This document shows positions 1 to 4,419 of a stretch of 26,289 nucleotides of DNA, piece after piece. The translations under genes were made by a program, and so were the position numbers. The first letter of the stretch is position 1. Each line of letters starts with the position of its first letter. The notes below the pieces were generated by a model, which saw nothing but the letters and a program-made list of their open reading frames with translations, had not been told where the DNA came from and did not search any database. Where the stretch lies: positions 1-26,289 of IMG/VR virus record IMGVR_UViG_3300044645_000164; one strand, written 5' to 3'. The stretch is from a virus.

Positions 1-138
1 GTTCTGATCTGTGCTGCGGGTGGCTTTTTTGACCTCTAAGCGAAGTTGTTTCCCCGCTTGTAAGGTTTCTTTAATCTTGGGCCATAAGTCTTTCAGGACT
101 GTGTGGGCTTGTTGGCTGTTGTGTAGGGTGACGATCAT
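1..138 (-). CDS. ninB: NinB-like recombination protein, N-terminal part (gene runs off the window)
   Basis: The reverse frame opens with ATG at 138-136 and stays open to the window edge, giving 46 residues beginning MIVTLHNSQQAHTVL. The segment LRLEVKKATRSTDQN matches the conserved start of the lambda NinB/Orf family, where a basic strand is followed by R-[ST]-x-[DE]-Q-N. NinB binds single-stranded DNA and acts as a recombination mediator that can replace RecFOR functions in phage recombination. The start follows the TAA of the upstream PAPS-reductase-like gene directly, with a GGAGA ribosome site inside that gene's last codons, so the two are probably translationally coupled. Company with a RusA resolvase fits a recombination role. 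The C-terminal two thirds are outside the window, so length and integrity cannot be judged. Confidence 0.75.
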   Translation of the reverse strand, partial: MIVTLHNSQQAHTVLKDLWPKIKETLQAGKQLRLEVKKATRSTDQN

Positions 139-938
139 TTAATCTCCACAAAAACAAGGAATTGCTTCTTCATTTGGATCAAACATATCTGCTTGATTCT
201 TTGTAAATTCCATCATTGCTGAATAAGTTGGCCTATCCTTACTAAAACGACCACCAGCTAATTCCTCTTGTTTTGCCCACCAAATTGCACGTTCTGGCTT
301 TTCTTGAATCATGCTTGCTATTTGCGCAACAGGCTTCATAAAACATAAGTCACAGTTTGAATAGAATCCATTTGTTGGCAATCCAAGATCAAATGAGTTT
401 GTTTCCCAAAAACTTAGAACATCTTGTTTTGTAACCCCTGCATAGACTAATGGAGTCCACTTATCCTTCATTTTGGCAGCTCTATACTGTTCGTCAGCTC
501 TAATTCCAACAGCAGTCTCAAAATCTACAAAATCAATAGACTGTAAGTAAGAATTTATTGGTTTGATTTTTGTATTGACAGTACAAATCCTTTGAATAGA
601 GTTTGGAAGATAAGGTTTTCCATTCTGCCAAATCGACTCTGCAAATGGTTCTCCATTCCTTGATGCCGTTTCAAAAGTAACAACCTTAAAACGATCACTA
701 GGCTTTTCTGCCCATTGATATTCCAACCAAACAATGGGAACATTCCAATGTTCTGAACAATCTTGCACAAATCTCAAAGTGGCCTCATCTTCCTTGCCAG
801 TGTTGGCAAAACAGACAATTGCTTGGTTTGGCAGTTGCCCCCCCCGTTTTGTAATACTTTATGCAACATATATGCACTTGTTCTGCCGCCAGAAAAACTA
901 ATGCAAGTTGGGCTGGTAATTTCAAATGGATTATTCAT
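139..938 (-). CDS. PAPS-reductase-like (PP-loop) phage protein, out of frame at a poly-G tract
   Basis: The gene starts at ATG 938-936, which overlaps the RusA stop as ATGA and has a GAGG ribosome site. The first frame carries the PP-loop ATP-binding motif SGGRTS (residues 16-21), as in PAPS reductase/ATP sulfurylase-type enzymes. After LQN the frame enters eight G (838-845 on the plus strand) and then runs to a stop near position 779. The rest of the protein (CFANTGKEDEATLRFVQDC onward to 139, including GIRADEQYRAAKMK and SNCDLCFMKP) is in another frame. Nine or six G would restore one protein of about 266 residues. The family is common in phages beside DNA-modification and recombination genes; its substrate is unknown. 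As written the protein is broken, and only an internal start would express the C-terminal 212 residues. Sequencing error, mutation and phase variation all remain possible. Confidence 0.8.
838..845. repeat. Poly-C/poly-G tract of 8 nt at the frameshift in the PAPS-reductase-like gene
   Basis: There are eight C on the plus strand, hence eight G in the coding strand. The conserved protein changes frame exactly here: SGGRTSAYMLHKVLQN lies before the tract, QLPNQAIVCFANTGKEDE after it. A tract of 6 or 9 would keep a single frame. Homopolymer slippage is the simplest explanation, in vivo or during sequencing. Confidence 0.85.
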
Positions 939-1354
939 GCTTGCCTCACAATTACTTCAACTTTTGGAACTTCACCATAAACCTTGGTGGCATGGATAGA
1001 TGTGATTTGGGAGTCGTTCTCAAACACAATCTTGTCCATGCCATCGATCACAGACTTAATCACATTGTCCAAGTCGGGCTTTTTGGTGTGTTTCTCAGAA
1101 TCGATTAAACAAGCCTCAGTGCGTTTTTTTGAGTATGAGGCGGGAACAGGAAAGGTCACATAAATAAACGCCTCCAAAGCCCCTTCTAGCGGGTTTGATG
1201 ACCCCATTGCCGCCTTTGCCATCATCCCAACATCGGATTCATAGTTCTTGGTCTTTTCAGGTGTGTACGCAACAGGGAACTTTCCCCTTGTGGAAAACCT
1301 TGGTCTGCCCTTGGCAACTGGCTCACCGTAAATCGCAAACATGATCTGCATCAT
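935..1354 (-). CDS. rusA: RusA-family Holliday junction resolvase
   Basis: The 139-residue protein has the RusA layout. An N-terminal basic strand (GEPVAKGRPRF, residues 10-20) is followed by the acidic metal site KPDLDNVIKSVIDGMD (92-107) and FENDSQI (111-117). D94 and D96, with D114, correspond to the catalytic aspartates of E. coli RusA. RusA resolves four-way DNA junctions by paired nicks and in phages processes recombination or replication intermediates before packaging. Its ATG overlaps the preceding gene's TGA (ATGA), and its own TGA overlaps the next ATG, so it sits inside a tightly coupled leftward operon. Its length is close to the usual 120-140. A second methionine directly follows the first, so the true start may be one codon later. 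Confidence 0.9.
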   Translation of the reverse strand: MMQIMFAIYGEPVAKGRPRFSTRGKFPVAYTPEKTKNYESDVGMMAKAAMGSSNPLEGALEAFIYVTFPVPASYSKKRTEACLIDSEKHTKKPDLDNVIKSVIDGMDKIVFENDSQITSIHATKVYGEVPKVEVIVRQA

Positions 1355-1530
1355 TTTTTGTCTTTCTGTTCATTCATGCGTTTTTTTAAGTCATCAGCAG
1401 CCGCTTGGCCTCGCCTCTTGGCAATATCCGCTAGGGTCTGTTGCCACCAGTATTGGGCTTCTCCCCTGCCTTCCTCCAAGGCTTTCTTGCGATAACGTCT
1501 GATCCACTCGGTTGCTTCGGTGTGTCTCAT
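1351..1530 (-). CDS. Small conserved phage protein (EWIRRYRKKA...WWQ...DIAKRRGQ type)
   Basis: This 59-residue, strongly basic, helical protein starts MRHTEATEWIRRYRKK and contains AQYWWQQTLADIAKRRGQ. I recognise this pattern as a recurrent small phage protein found near replication and recombination genes, without known function. The start at 1530 is chosen because it has AGGAG just upstream and because homologues as I remember them begin near this methionine. The same frame is open back to 1620, but the extra 30 residues overlap another gene. Its stop overlaps the RusA start. Charge and size would fit a nucleic-acid-binding accessory, which is inference only. Confidence 0.65.
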   Translation of the reverse strand: MRHTEATEWIRRYRKKALEEGRGEAQYWWQQTLADIAKRRGQAAADDLKKRMNEQKDKK

Positions 1531-1630
1531 AGTCTCCTGTAAGTTCAAGCGCTCTGAGGATGACAAACTCGCTAAATTGTTGGCCTTCTCTGACCCGATC
1601 AAGAATTCTGTTTGCTTCATAGTGATTCAC
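1394..1630 (-). CDS. Small phage protein MNHYEANRILDRVREG..., GTG start, overlapping the next gene
   Basis: This is a 78-residue ORF with a GTG start at 1630-1628 and a good GGAGA site 7 nt upstream. The N-terminal half (EANRILDRVREGQQFSE, then RALELTGDYE) matches a recurrent short phage protein whose function is unknown. The GTG directly abuts the TAA of the overprinted methyltransferase-frame ORF. The C-terminal 45 residues overlap the WIRRYRKK gene (1351-1530) in another frame, look low in information, and may be only the read-through of a gene that once ended near residue 35. Existence of the N-terminal half is fairly sure; the true end is less so. Confidence 0.55.
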   Translation of the reverse strand: MNHYEANRILDRVREGQQFSEFVILRALELTGDYETHRSNRVDQTLSQESLGGRQGRSPILVATDPSGYCQEARPSGC

Positions 1631-2474
1631 TTAGGATTCTCCAAGCTGTTGCGGCACAAAGGGGGACTTGTCCATTTCCAATGGCTTTAAGTCTGTCCAC
1701 CCTATCGGCCAGCCCATAAGCCACTCGACCCACATTTGGTTCAATTGACCACCATCTTGAGTCGCCAATACTGCTTGAGTAAGACCATTGTGATGATTTT
1801 CCCGTCTCACACGATTTGCTCTGTATTCTGTGCTGAGTGGAGTCGGCCAATTCTGCATATTGCTCACTTGATCCCTTAAATTCGCTGGTTTGCTTCTGCC
1901 AGGTCGAGCTTGAGTCGCTTCTTTGTGCAATGCTTTTGCAGATTTTGGAGGTAGTTTGTCCATTGTCGTAGGTGTTGCCCACTTGTTTTCCGACAATCCA
2001 AATTCTGTCCCTCTGATGGTTTGCTCCAACATCCGCTGCTCCCAACACTCCCCATCTCGCATCAAACCCCATTGAGGCCAAATTTCCAAGAACTCTTCCA
2101 AGTCCCCTAGAAGTGAGCATTGGTGAGTTTTCCACAAAGACAAATCTGGGTCGTACTTCACAAATGATCCTCGCCATTTCGCGCCACATTCCGCTTCTTT
2201 CTCCATCGCTCCCCCCCCCCCCCCCAGCGGCAGAGATGTCTTGGCATGGAAATCCTCCAGATACAACATCAACAATTTGTCTCCAAGGTTTTCCGTCAAA
2301 GGTTTGTACGTCATCCCAAATCGGGAAAGGCGGGAGAAACCCGTCATTTTGTCGGGCGCACAGTACGCTTGCTGGGTAGGCTTCCCATTCGACTGCACAG
2401 ACTGTTCTCCAACCAAGGAGGTGTCCACCAAGTATTCCTCCACCAGCGCCTGCGAAAAGAGCCAACTCATTCAT
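1617..2474 (-). CDS. C5 cytosine DNA methyltransferase, with a G15 tract
   Basis: This 285-residue protein shows the ordered motifs of C5 methyltransferases. Motif I is LFAGAGGG (6-13), and an acidic residue at E29 binds AdoMet. Motif IV is GGFPCQDIS with nucleophile C77. Motif VI is FVFVENSPML (E115), motif VIII is HQRDRIWI (153-160), and the C-terminal motif RVDRLKAIGNGQVP is at 258-271. It transfers a methyl group from AdoMet to cytosine C5, probably protecting phage DNA or marking it. The short segment between motif VIII and the C-terminus is the target-recognition region. Between motifs IV and VI the usual AAGKGxG-like loop is replaced by five glycines coded by fifteen consecutive G. All motifs stay in one frame, so the tract as written is in the ON state. 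The start overlaps the upstream 64-residue gene by 8 nt, with GGAAGG as ribosome site. Confidence 0.9.
   Translation of the reverse strand: MNELALFAGAGGGILGGHLLGWRTVCAVEWEAYPASVLCARQNDGFLPPFPIWDDVQTFDGKPWRQIVDVVSGGFPCQDISAAGGGGGSDGERSGMWREMARIICEVRPRFVFVENSPMLTSRGLGRVLGNLASMGFDARWGVLGAADVGANHQRDRIWIVGKQVGNTYDNGQTTSKICKSIAQRSDSSSTWQKQTSEFKGSSEQYAELADSTQHRIQSKSCETGKSSQWSYSSSIGDSRWWSIEPNVGRVAYGLADRVDRLKAIGNGQVPLCAATAWRILSESL
1631..2470 (-). CDS. Overprinted ORF inside the methyltransferase gene (+1 frame), phage WPTP/WVEWLMG-type protein
   Basis: This 279-residue ORF uses the +1 frame of the methyltransferase over almost its full length. Its ATG overlaps the upstream gene's stop as ATGA. It contains LFSQALVEEYL, SRFGMTYKPLTE, LEDFHAKTS, WKTHQCSLLGDLEEF, WPQWGLMRDGECWEQ, WPTP and LNQMWVEWLMGWPIGWTDL. 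I recognise these as hallmarks of a protein family that is frequent in phage annotations, often labelled DNA methylase or hypothetical. Each hallmark lies over a methyltransferase motif: LEDFHAKTS overlies GGFPCQDIS, and WVEWLMG overlies the C-terminal motif. It may therefore be a true second gene or a frame kept open by the protein constraint above it. Its TAA touches the next gene's GTG. No function can be assigned. Confidence 0.45.
   Translation of the reverse strand: MSWLFSQALVEEYLVDTSLVGEQSVQSNGKPTQQAYCAPDKMTGFSRLSRFGMTYKPLTENLGDKLLMLYLEDFHAKTSLPLGGGGGAMEKEAECGAKWRGSFVKYDPDLSLWKTHQCSLLGDLEEFLEIWPQWGLMRDGECWEQRMLEQTIRGTEFGLSENKWATPTTMDKLPPKSAKALHKEATQARPGRSKPANLRDQVSNMQNWPTPLSTEYRANRVRRENHHNGLTQAVLATQDGGQLNQMWVEWLMGWPIGWTDLKPLEMDKSPFVPQQLGES
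2211..2225. repeat. Poly-C/poly-G tract of 15 nt inside the methyltransferase gene
   Basis: Fifteen C on the plus strand encode five glycines (residues 84-88) of the methyltransferase, and also five glycines in the overprinted frame. The tract is far longer than chance and at a length that slips readily in bacteria. Losing one G would join the methyltransferase N-terminus to the overprinted C-terminus. Both frames are open on both sides, so slippage gives chimeric proteins. Confidence 0.9.
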
Positions 2475-2661
2475 TGCCTTCCTTTCCGCTTAATGCTTCA
2501 CGAACAATTGTTTTTTCATGGTTAAAAATTGTTTCAAATTGATGGAGTGACAAGAACATAACCATTTCTTCACCATCTAATCTTTTTTGCGTAAAACTTA
2601 CAAAACCATCGCCTGTACCAGCAACTGTTGTTTCGTATTCTGCGGGTAAATAAATTGGCAT
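2467..2661 (-). CDS. Hypothetical small phage protein
   Basis: This 64-residue protein (MPIYLPAEYETTVAGTGDGF...) is predicted to be mostly beta-strand with a mildly acidic end (EALSGKEGNE). AAGGA precedes the ATG at good spacing. It lies 2 nt after the replication-type gene and overlaps the methyltransferase start by 8 nt, so it is a coupled member of the leftward operon. I do not recognise a family. SFTQKRLDGEEMVMFLSLHQFE suggests a small globular beta fold rather than a membrane protein. Confidence 0.65.
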   Translation of the reverse strand: MPIYLPAEYETTVAGTGDGFVSFTQKRLDGEEMVMFLSLHQFETIFNHEKTIVREALSGKEGNE

Positions 2662-2663
2662 TT

Positions 2664-3077
2664 TTATTTCCTTAGTTCTGCAAGTTTGGCTCGGATGTGA
2701 TCTGGCATCGGTGCAGCCTTTTTGTGGTCAGCTTGAATCTTTGCCAAAGCGGGGTCAATTGTGGGTTTCAGCTTGATTTCAGGCACTTCAGCGCCATCCC
2801 ATCGTTGTTGGTTGAGATAGACCTTGGGGGCGGGAATAAATGCCCCGTTGTCTTTCAACCAGGCGGCTGTGGTTGCCATCCATTGAACGTGTTTAAGGAT
2901 GATGTGCTTTTGACTGAAGTAATAGGATTCAACCCATTTTTTCTTGCAAGCAGCTTTTTCGCCTTTGCGTTCACATTTGGGATAAGCCACCCAAAATTCT
3001 TCAAAACCTTCATCAGTTAAAAAATGCTTTTGAGGTTGTTCAAACCCAAATAAATCCATTGTTTTTTCTTTAGGCAT
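2664..3077 (-). CDS. Replication-associated protein, C-terminal-domain type (FEEFWVAYPK)
   Basis: The segment TDEGFEEFWVAYPKCERKGEKAACKKKW followed by FIPAPKVYLNQQRW is the typical C-terminal module of phage replication initiators and primosome loaders (lambda O/DnaT-like, YdaU-type): an aromatic FxxFWxxYPxK motif, then a PxxYLNQxRW motif. The N-terminal DNA-binding domain such proteins usually carry is missing, so this 137-residue protein is short for the class. I chose ATG 3077 because GGAG lies 5 nt upstream. The frame is open to an ATG at 3128 (154 residues), but that start has no clear ribosome site. Its place after cro matches that of lambda O. It may recruit host helicase or loader to phage DNA, which is inference. 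Confidence 0.65.
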   Translation of the reverse strand: MPKEKTMDLFGFEQPQKHFLTDEGFEEFWVAYPKCERKGEKAACKKKWVESYYFSQKHIILKHVQWMATTAAWLKDNGAFIPAPKVYLNQQRWDGAEVPEIKLKPTIDPALAKIQADHKKAAPMPDHIRAKLAELRK

Positions 3078-3089
3078 AGGTTCTCCAAG

Positions 3090-3104
3090 GGTGGATATAC
3101 CACC
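3090..3104. promoter_or_regulatory. Perfect palindrome GGTGG-n5-CCACC in the leader of the replication-type gene
   Basis: The plus strand reads ggtggatataccacc, with arms of 5 nt and a 5-nt AT centre. It lies 13 nt upstream of the preferred ATG (3077) and just upstream of its GGAG site. It could be a dimer operator or an mRNA hairpin affecting translation. No second copy was noticed. Confidence 0.3.
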
Positions 3105-3149
3105 TTTCTCCATCGATTTGTTTTCCATAATTCATCTTAATTCAGCTAA

Positions 3150-3244
3150 CTAAAAACAAAAGCGACCAAGTGCGCTTGACGGGTCAATTCACTTATAGAT
3201 TGGGCCTTGTTCCACCGTTGTACCCAATCCTTTACCAGTCGCTT
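3150..3244 (-). ncRNA. Possible second structured RNA segment with U-rich end
   Basis: On minus-strand RNA the segments at 3244-3238 (AAGCGAC) and 3166-3160 (GUCGCUU) pair perfectly, and three further G-U wobbles extend the stem to about 10 bp. Those wobbles would be A-C mismatches on the other strand, which favours a minus-strand RNA. Inside are GAUUGGG/CCCAAUC (3229-3223 with 3204-3198) and UUGA/UCAA around 3187-3176. The stem is followed by UUUUGUUUUU. The stretch between this and the stronger RNA candidate (3245-3345) shows only short hairpins such as ctgacggtcag at 3332-3342. This may be the 3' part of one longer RNA, or a terminator region before the replication gene. Confidence 0.35.
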
Positions 3245-3348
3245 AACCAACGCTGGTCGGCAAGTCAGGGGGTGTGTCCTGTTGTCGGTGTTTCTTGGGT
3301 TCAGTCCATGCAGACCATTTGCTAACGCGCCCTGACGGTCAGCCAAAA

Positions 3349-3505
3349 AGCAAAAAACCCCATAAATCACTCTGCGGTCTTGGCTCTTGGCGAGAGCAAC
3401 AACAAACGATTGAAACCAATCAAAAGTTCGCCTGTTGTCAGGCAAGACCGCACAGAAATCTATGGGGTTCGCAATTGGTTTCGTTCGCCTGATGCCACTC
3501 AGACG
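3349..3505 (-). ncRNA. Candidate structured noncoding RNA: promoter, four-way junction, U-tract
   Basis: Minus-strand RNA from about 3505 would form a 27-position stem between 3469-3443 and 3382-3356, with 23 Watson-Crick pairs, 2 G-U wobbles and 2 mismatches. The wobbles become A-C mismatches on the other strand, so the strand is supported. Inside are three hairpins: GCCUG/CAGGC (3443-3430), GAUUG/CAAUC (3421-3408) and GCUCU/AGAGC (3397-3383). The leader GAAACCAAU (3482-3474) can pair over 9 nt with 3420-3412 inside the junction, a crossing (pseudoknot-type) or alternative pairing. GGGGUUUUUU ends the stem like an intrinsic terminator. GCGAAC occurs three times. A TTGACA/TATAAT promoter lies immediately upstream. 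The 130-residue ORF across this region starts with TTG on the -35 box and is not convincing. I do not recognise the RNA; an HK022 put-like antitermination element is one possibility. Confidence 0.6.
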
Positions 3506-3511
3506 ATTTGG

Positions 3512-3538
3512 ATTATACATACTTTTCCTATTTGTCAA
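3512..3538 (-). promoter_or_regulatory. Sigma70 promoter for the candidate RNA
   Basis: The minus strand has TTGACA (3538-3533) and TATAAT (3517-3512), both perfect consensus hexamers, with a 15-nt spacer that is 2 nt shorter than ideal. Transcription would start near 3505. The -35 lies in the last codons and stop region of cro, so this promoter sits between cro and the downstream early genes. Confidence 0.65.
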
Positions 3539-3683
3539 ACCACTCAGGTTTTAGGATCATCAATTGATACAAACGCCCCGTTGGGATCATCTTCCAATTG
3601 TGTACTGCTGCCCTGGTGATGCCCAAGATGCGAGCAAGCTCACTCTGTGAGCCAGCCAATGTGATAGCTTTTTGTTTGTCCAT
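3528..3683 (-). CDS. cro: Cro-like helix-turn-helix regulator
   Basis: This 51-residue protein starts MDKQKAITLAGSQSELARILG. Residues 12-31 (SQSELARILGITRAAVHNWK) form a clear helix-turn-helix, followed by IPTGRLYQLMILKPEWF, the short tail typical of small Cro/YdaS-like repressors. Such proteins bind operators between divergent early promoters and shut off early or repressor transcription. The frame is open upstream to 3794, but that 37-residue extension is unlike the family and covers the promoter. An extended -10 (TGC-TATACT) ends 6 nt before this ATG, so translation probably starts on a leaderless mRNA. It sits at the centre of divergent early operons. No CI partner is visible in the window. 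Confidence 0.85.
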   Translation of the reverse strand: MDKQKAITLAGSQSELARILGITRAAVHNWKMIPTGRLYQLMILKPEWFDK

Positions 3684-3689
3684 TTGGCA

Positions 3690-3698
3690 AGTATAGCA
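3690..3698 (-). promoter_or_regulatory. Extended -10 promoter of cro, predicted leaderless start
   Basis: The minus strand reads TGC TATACT at 3698-3690. No good -35 is present (AAATGC at 17-nt spacing), as tolerated by extended -10 promoters. The expected start point is at or within 1-2 nt of the cro ATG at 3683, leaving no room for a ribosome site. Confidence 0.55.
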
Positions 3699-3731
3699 AA
3701 ATAAACATTTAAGCATTTGCATAAATACAAC

Positions 3732-3749
3732 ATTAGGGAAAGTCCTAAT
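3732..3749. promoter_or_regulatory. Candidate operator ATTAGG-n6-CCTAAT between divergent early promoters
   Basis: Plus strand attagg gaaagt cctaat is a perfect 6+6 inverted repeat with a 6-nt centre. It lies in the 148-bp gap between cro and the first rightward gene, 9 bp upstream of the rightward -35 and about 34 bp upstream of the cro -10. Size and location fit a Cro or CI operator. I see no second full copy, unlike the triple operators of lambda. Confidence 0.5.
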
Positions 3750-3758
3750 AAAAGAACC

Positions 3759-3786
3759 TTGTTGTGTGTTTAGTTTGGTGTACACT
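3759..3786 (+). promoter_or_regulatory. Possible rightward early promoter
   Basis: TTGTTG (3759-3764), a 16-nt spacer and TACACT (3781-3786) would start transcription near 3793, ahead of an AGGAGA ribosome site (3820-3825) and the ATG at 3832. The hexamers match consensus at only 3/6 and 4/6, so the call rests on position in the divergent control region. Confidence 0.4.
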
Positions 3787-3831
3787 TGCGCCATGCCCTG
3801 AACTTCTCGGGGTCTATTTAGGAGAAATCAA

Positions 3832-4053
3832 ATGCAAGATGGATTAGAAATCTTTTGGATTGCAAAAAGAAAATTTTGCGTTCATGTCAATACAGTCAAA
3901 CACATAAATTATCAATCTGTAACAGTTACTGAGGAACGCAGATTGCAAGGTATGGCTTGGGATGGCACAAAGTCATGGTTTCGCAATGTTTCTAAAGACA
4001 TGAAACATCAAGCAATCCAACAATATAAATTGCTTAAATCATTTGATGTTTAA
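3832..4053 (+). CDS. Hypothetical early protein, first gene of the rightward operon
   Basis: This 73-residue protein (MQDGLEIFWIAKRKFCVH...) has an excellent ribosome site, AGGAG 8 nt before the ATG. It is basic, with several aromatic residues (W9, W43, W49, F50), and has a compact alpha/beta look. I do not recognise a family. As the first gene after the control region it would be among the earliest phage proteins made; such positions often hold host-takeover or regulatory proteins, but nothing in the sequence proves that. Its AT-rich codon use differs a little from the structural genes. Confidence 0.65.
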   Translation: MQDGLEIFWIAKRKFCVHVNTVKHINYQSVTVTEERRLQGMAWDGTKSWFRNVSKDMKHQAIQQYKLLKSFDV

Positions 4054-4062
4054 GGATGCGCC

Positions 4063-4335
4063 ATGATTGACTACAAACTCCAATACCACTTTGATGAATT
4101 CGTCACTTATGACGATGGCACAACCCTTGAGAAAGTTAAGGTCGGTTATGACTACTACCCAGAAGAATTTAATCTTCCCCATGACCACAACTCAGCAGAA
4201 ATCTACGATGTATTTGTCTTTAGCGAAAAGGGTGATGACATTTCTTGCGATCTGCCCTCATCCGAATTTGAACGCATTGTGTCTGAGGCCAAGATTCACC
4301 ACGCTCGTATGCTGAAAGAACAAAATGAAATCTAA
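4063..4335 (+). CDS. Hypothetical acidic phage protein
   Basis: This 90-residue protein (MIDYKLQYHFDEFVTYDDGT...) is clearly acidic, with runs of D and E, and ends in a helix (FERIVSEAKIHHARMLKEQ). AAGGA lies upstream of its ATG at good spacing. It follows the first early gene by 9 nt and overlaps the next small membrane-protein gene by 11 nt. No family is recognised. An overlapping +1 ORF (4067-4315) is rich in Thr and Met and looks like a shadow. Confidence 0.65.
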   Translation: MIDYKLQYHFDEFVTYDDGTTLEKVKVGYDYYPEEFNLPHDHNSAEIYDVFVFSEKGDDISCDLPSSEFERIVSEAKIHHARMLKEQNEI

Positions 4336-4417
4336 GATCATCACAACTTTGGTTGAATGGACTCTTGCCATCATCATCTTTGGTGGCTGGGGCGTAATGC
4401 TCGCATGGAGGGGCTAA
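4325..4417 (+). CDS. Small single-pass membrane protein (30 aa)
   Basis: The ORF starts at ATG 4325 inside the end of the previous gene and ends TAA at 4415-4417. It encodes 30 residues: a short basic start (MKSK) and one hydrophobic segment (WTLAIIIFGGWGVMLAW), ending RG. The GGAGG near its end is the ribosome site of the next gene, which begins 2 nt after this stop. Small single-span proteins are common in phage early regions and often act on host membranes. Evidence is the composition and tight packing; the ribosome site for this ORF itself is weak. Confidence 0.5.
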   Translation: MKSKIITTLVEWTLAIIIFGGWGVMLAWRG

Positions 4418-4419
4418 TC

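Noticed and set aside
555-770. Short ORFs in other frames of PAPS reductase, coat, ejection and fibre genes (for example 555-770, 8939-9385, 24461-24958)
   Set aside because: They overlap well-supported genes, lack ribosome sites, and have compositions of shadow frames.
1531-1620. 30-residue extension of the WIRRYRKK gene
   Set aside because: It lies in another frame over the GTG-start gene, and no ribosome site is at a good distance from 1620.
2211-2225. Poly-G tract as a two-colour sequencing artefact
   Set aside because: Such artefacts sit at read ends; here the tract is flanked by coding sequence on both sides and preserves the methyltransferase frame. Tract length may still be imprecise.
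3146-3538. 130-residue reverse ORF across the RNA region
   Set aside because: It starts with TTG on the -35 box, its first ATG overlaps TATAAT, it is extremely basic and has no recognisable family, and the DNA is explained better by stems and a terminator.
3684-3794. N-terminal extension of Cro to 3794
   Set aside because: It covers the promoter and the operator-like palindrome, is unlike Cro proteins, and lacks a good ribosome site.
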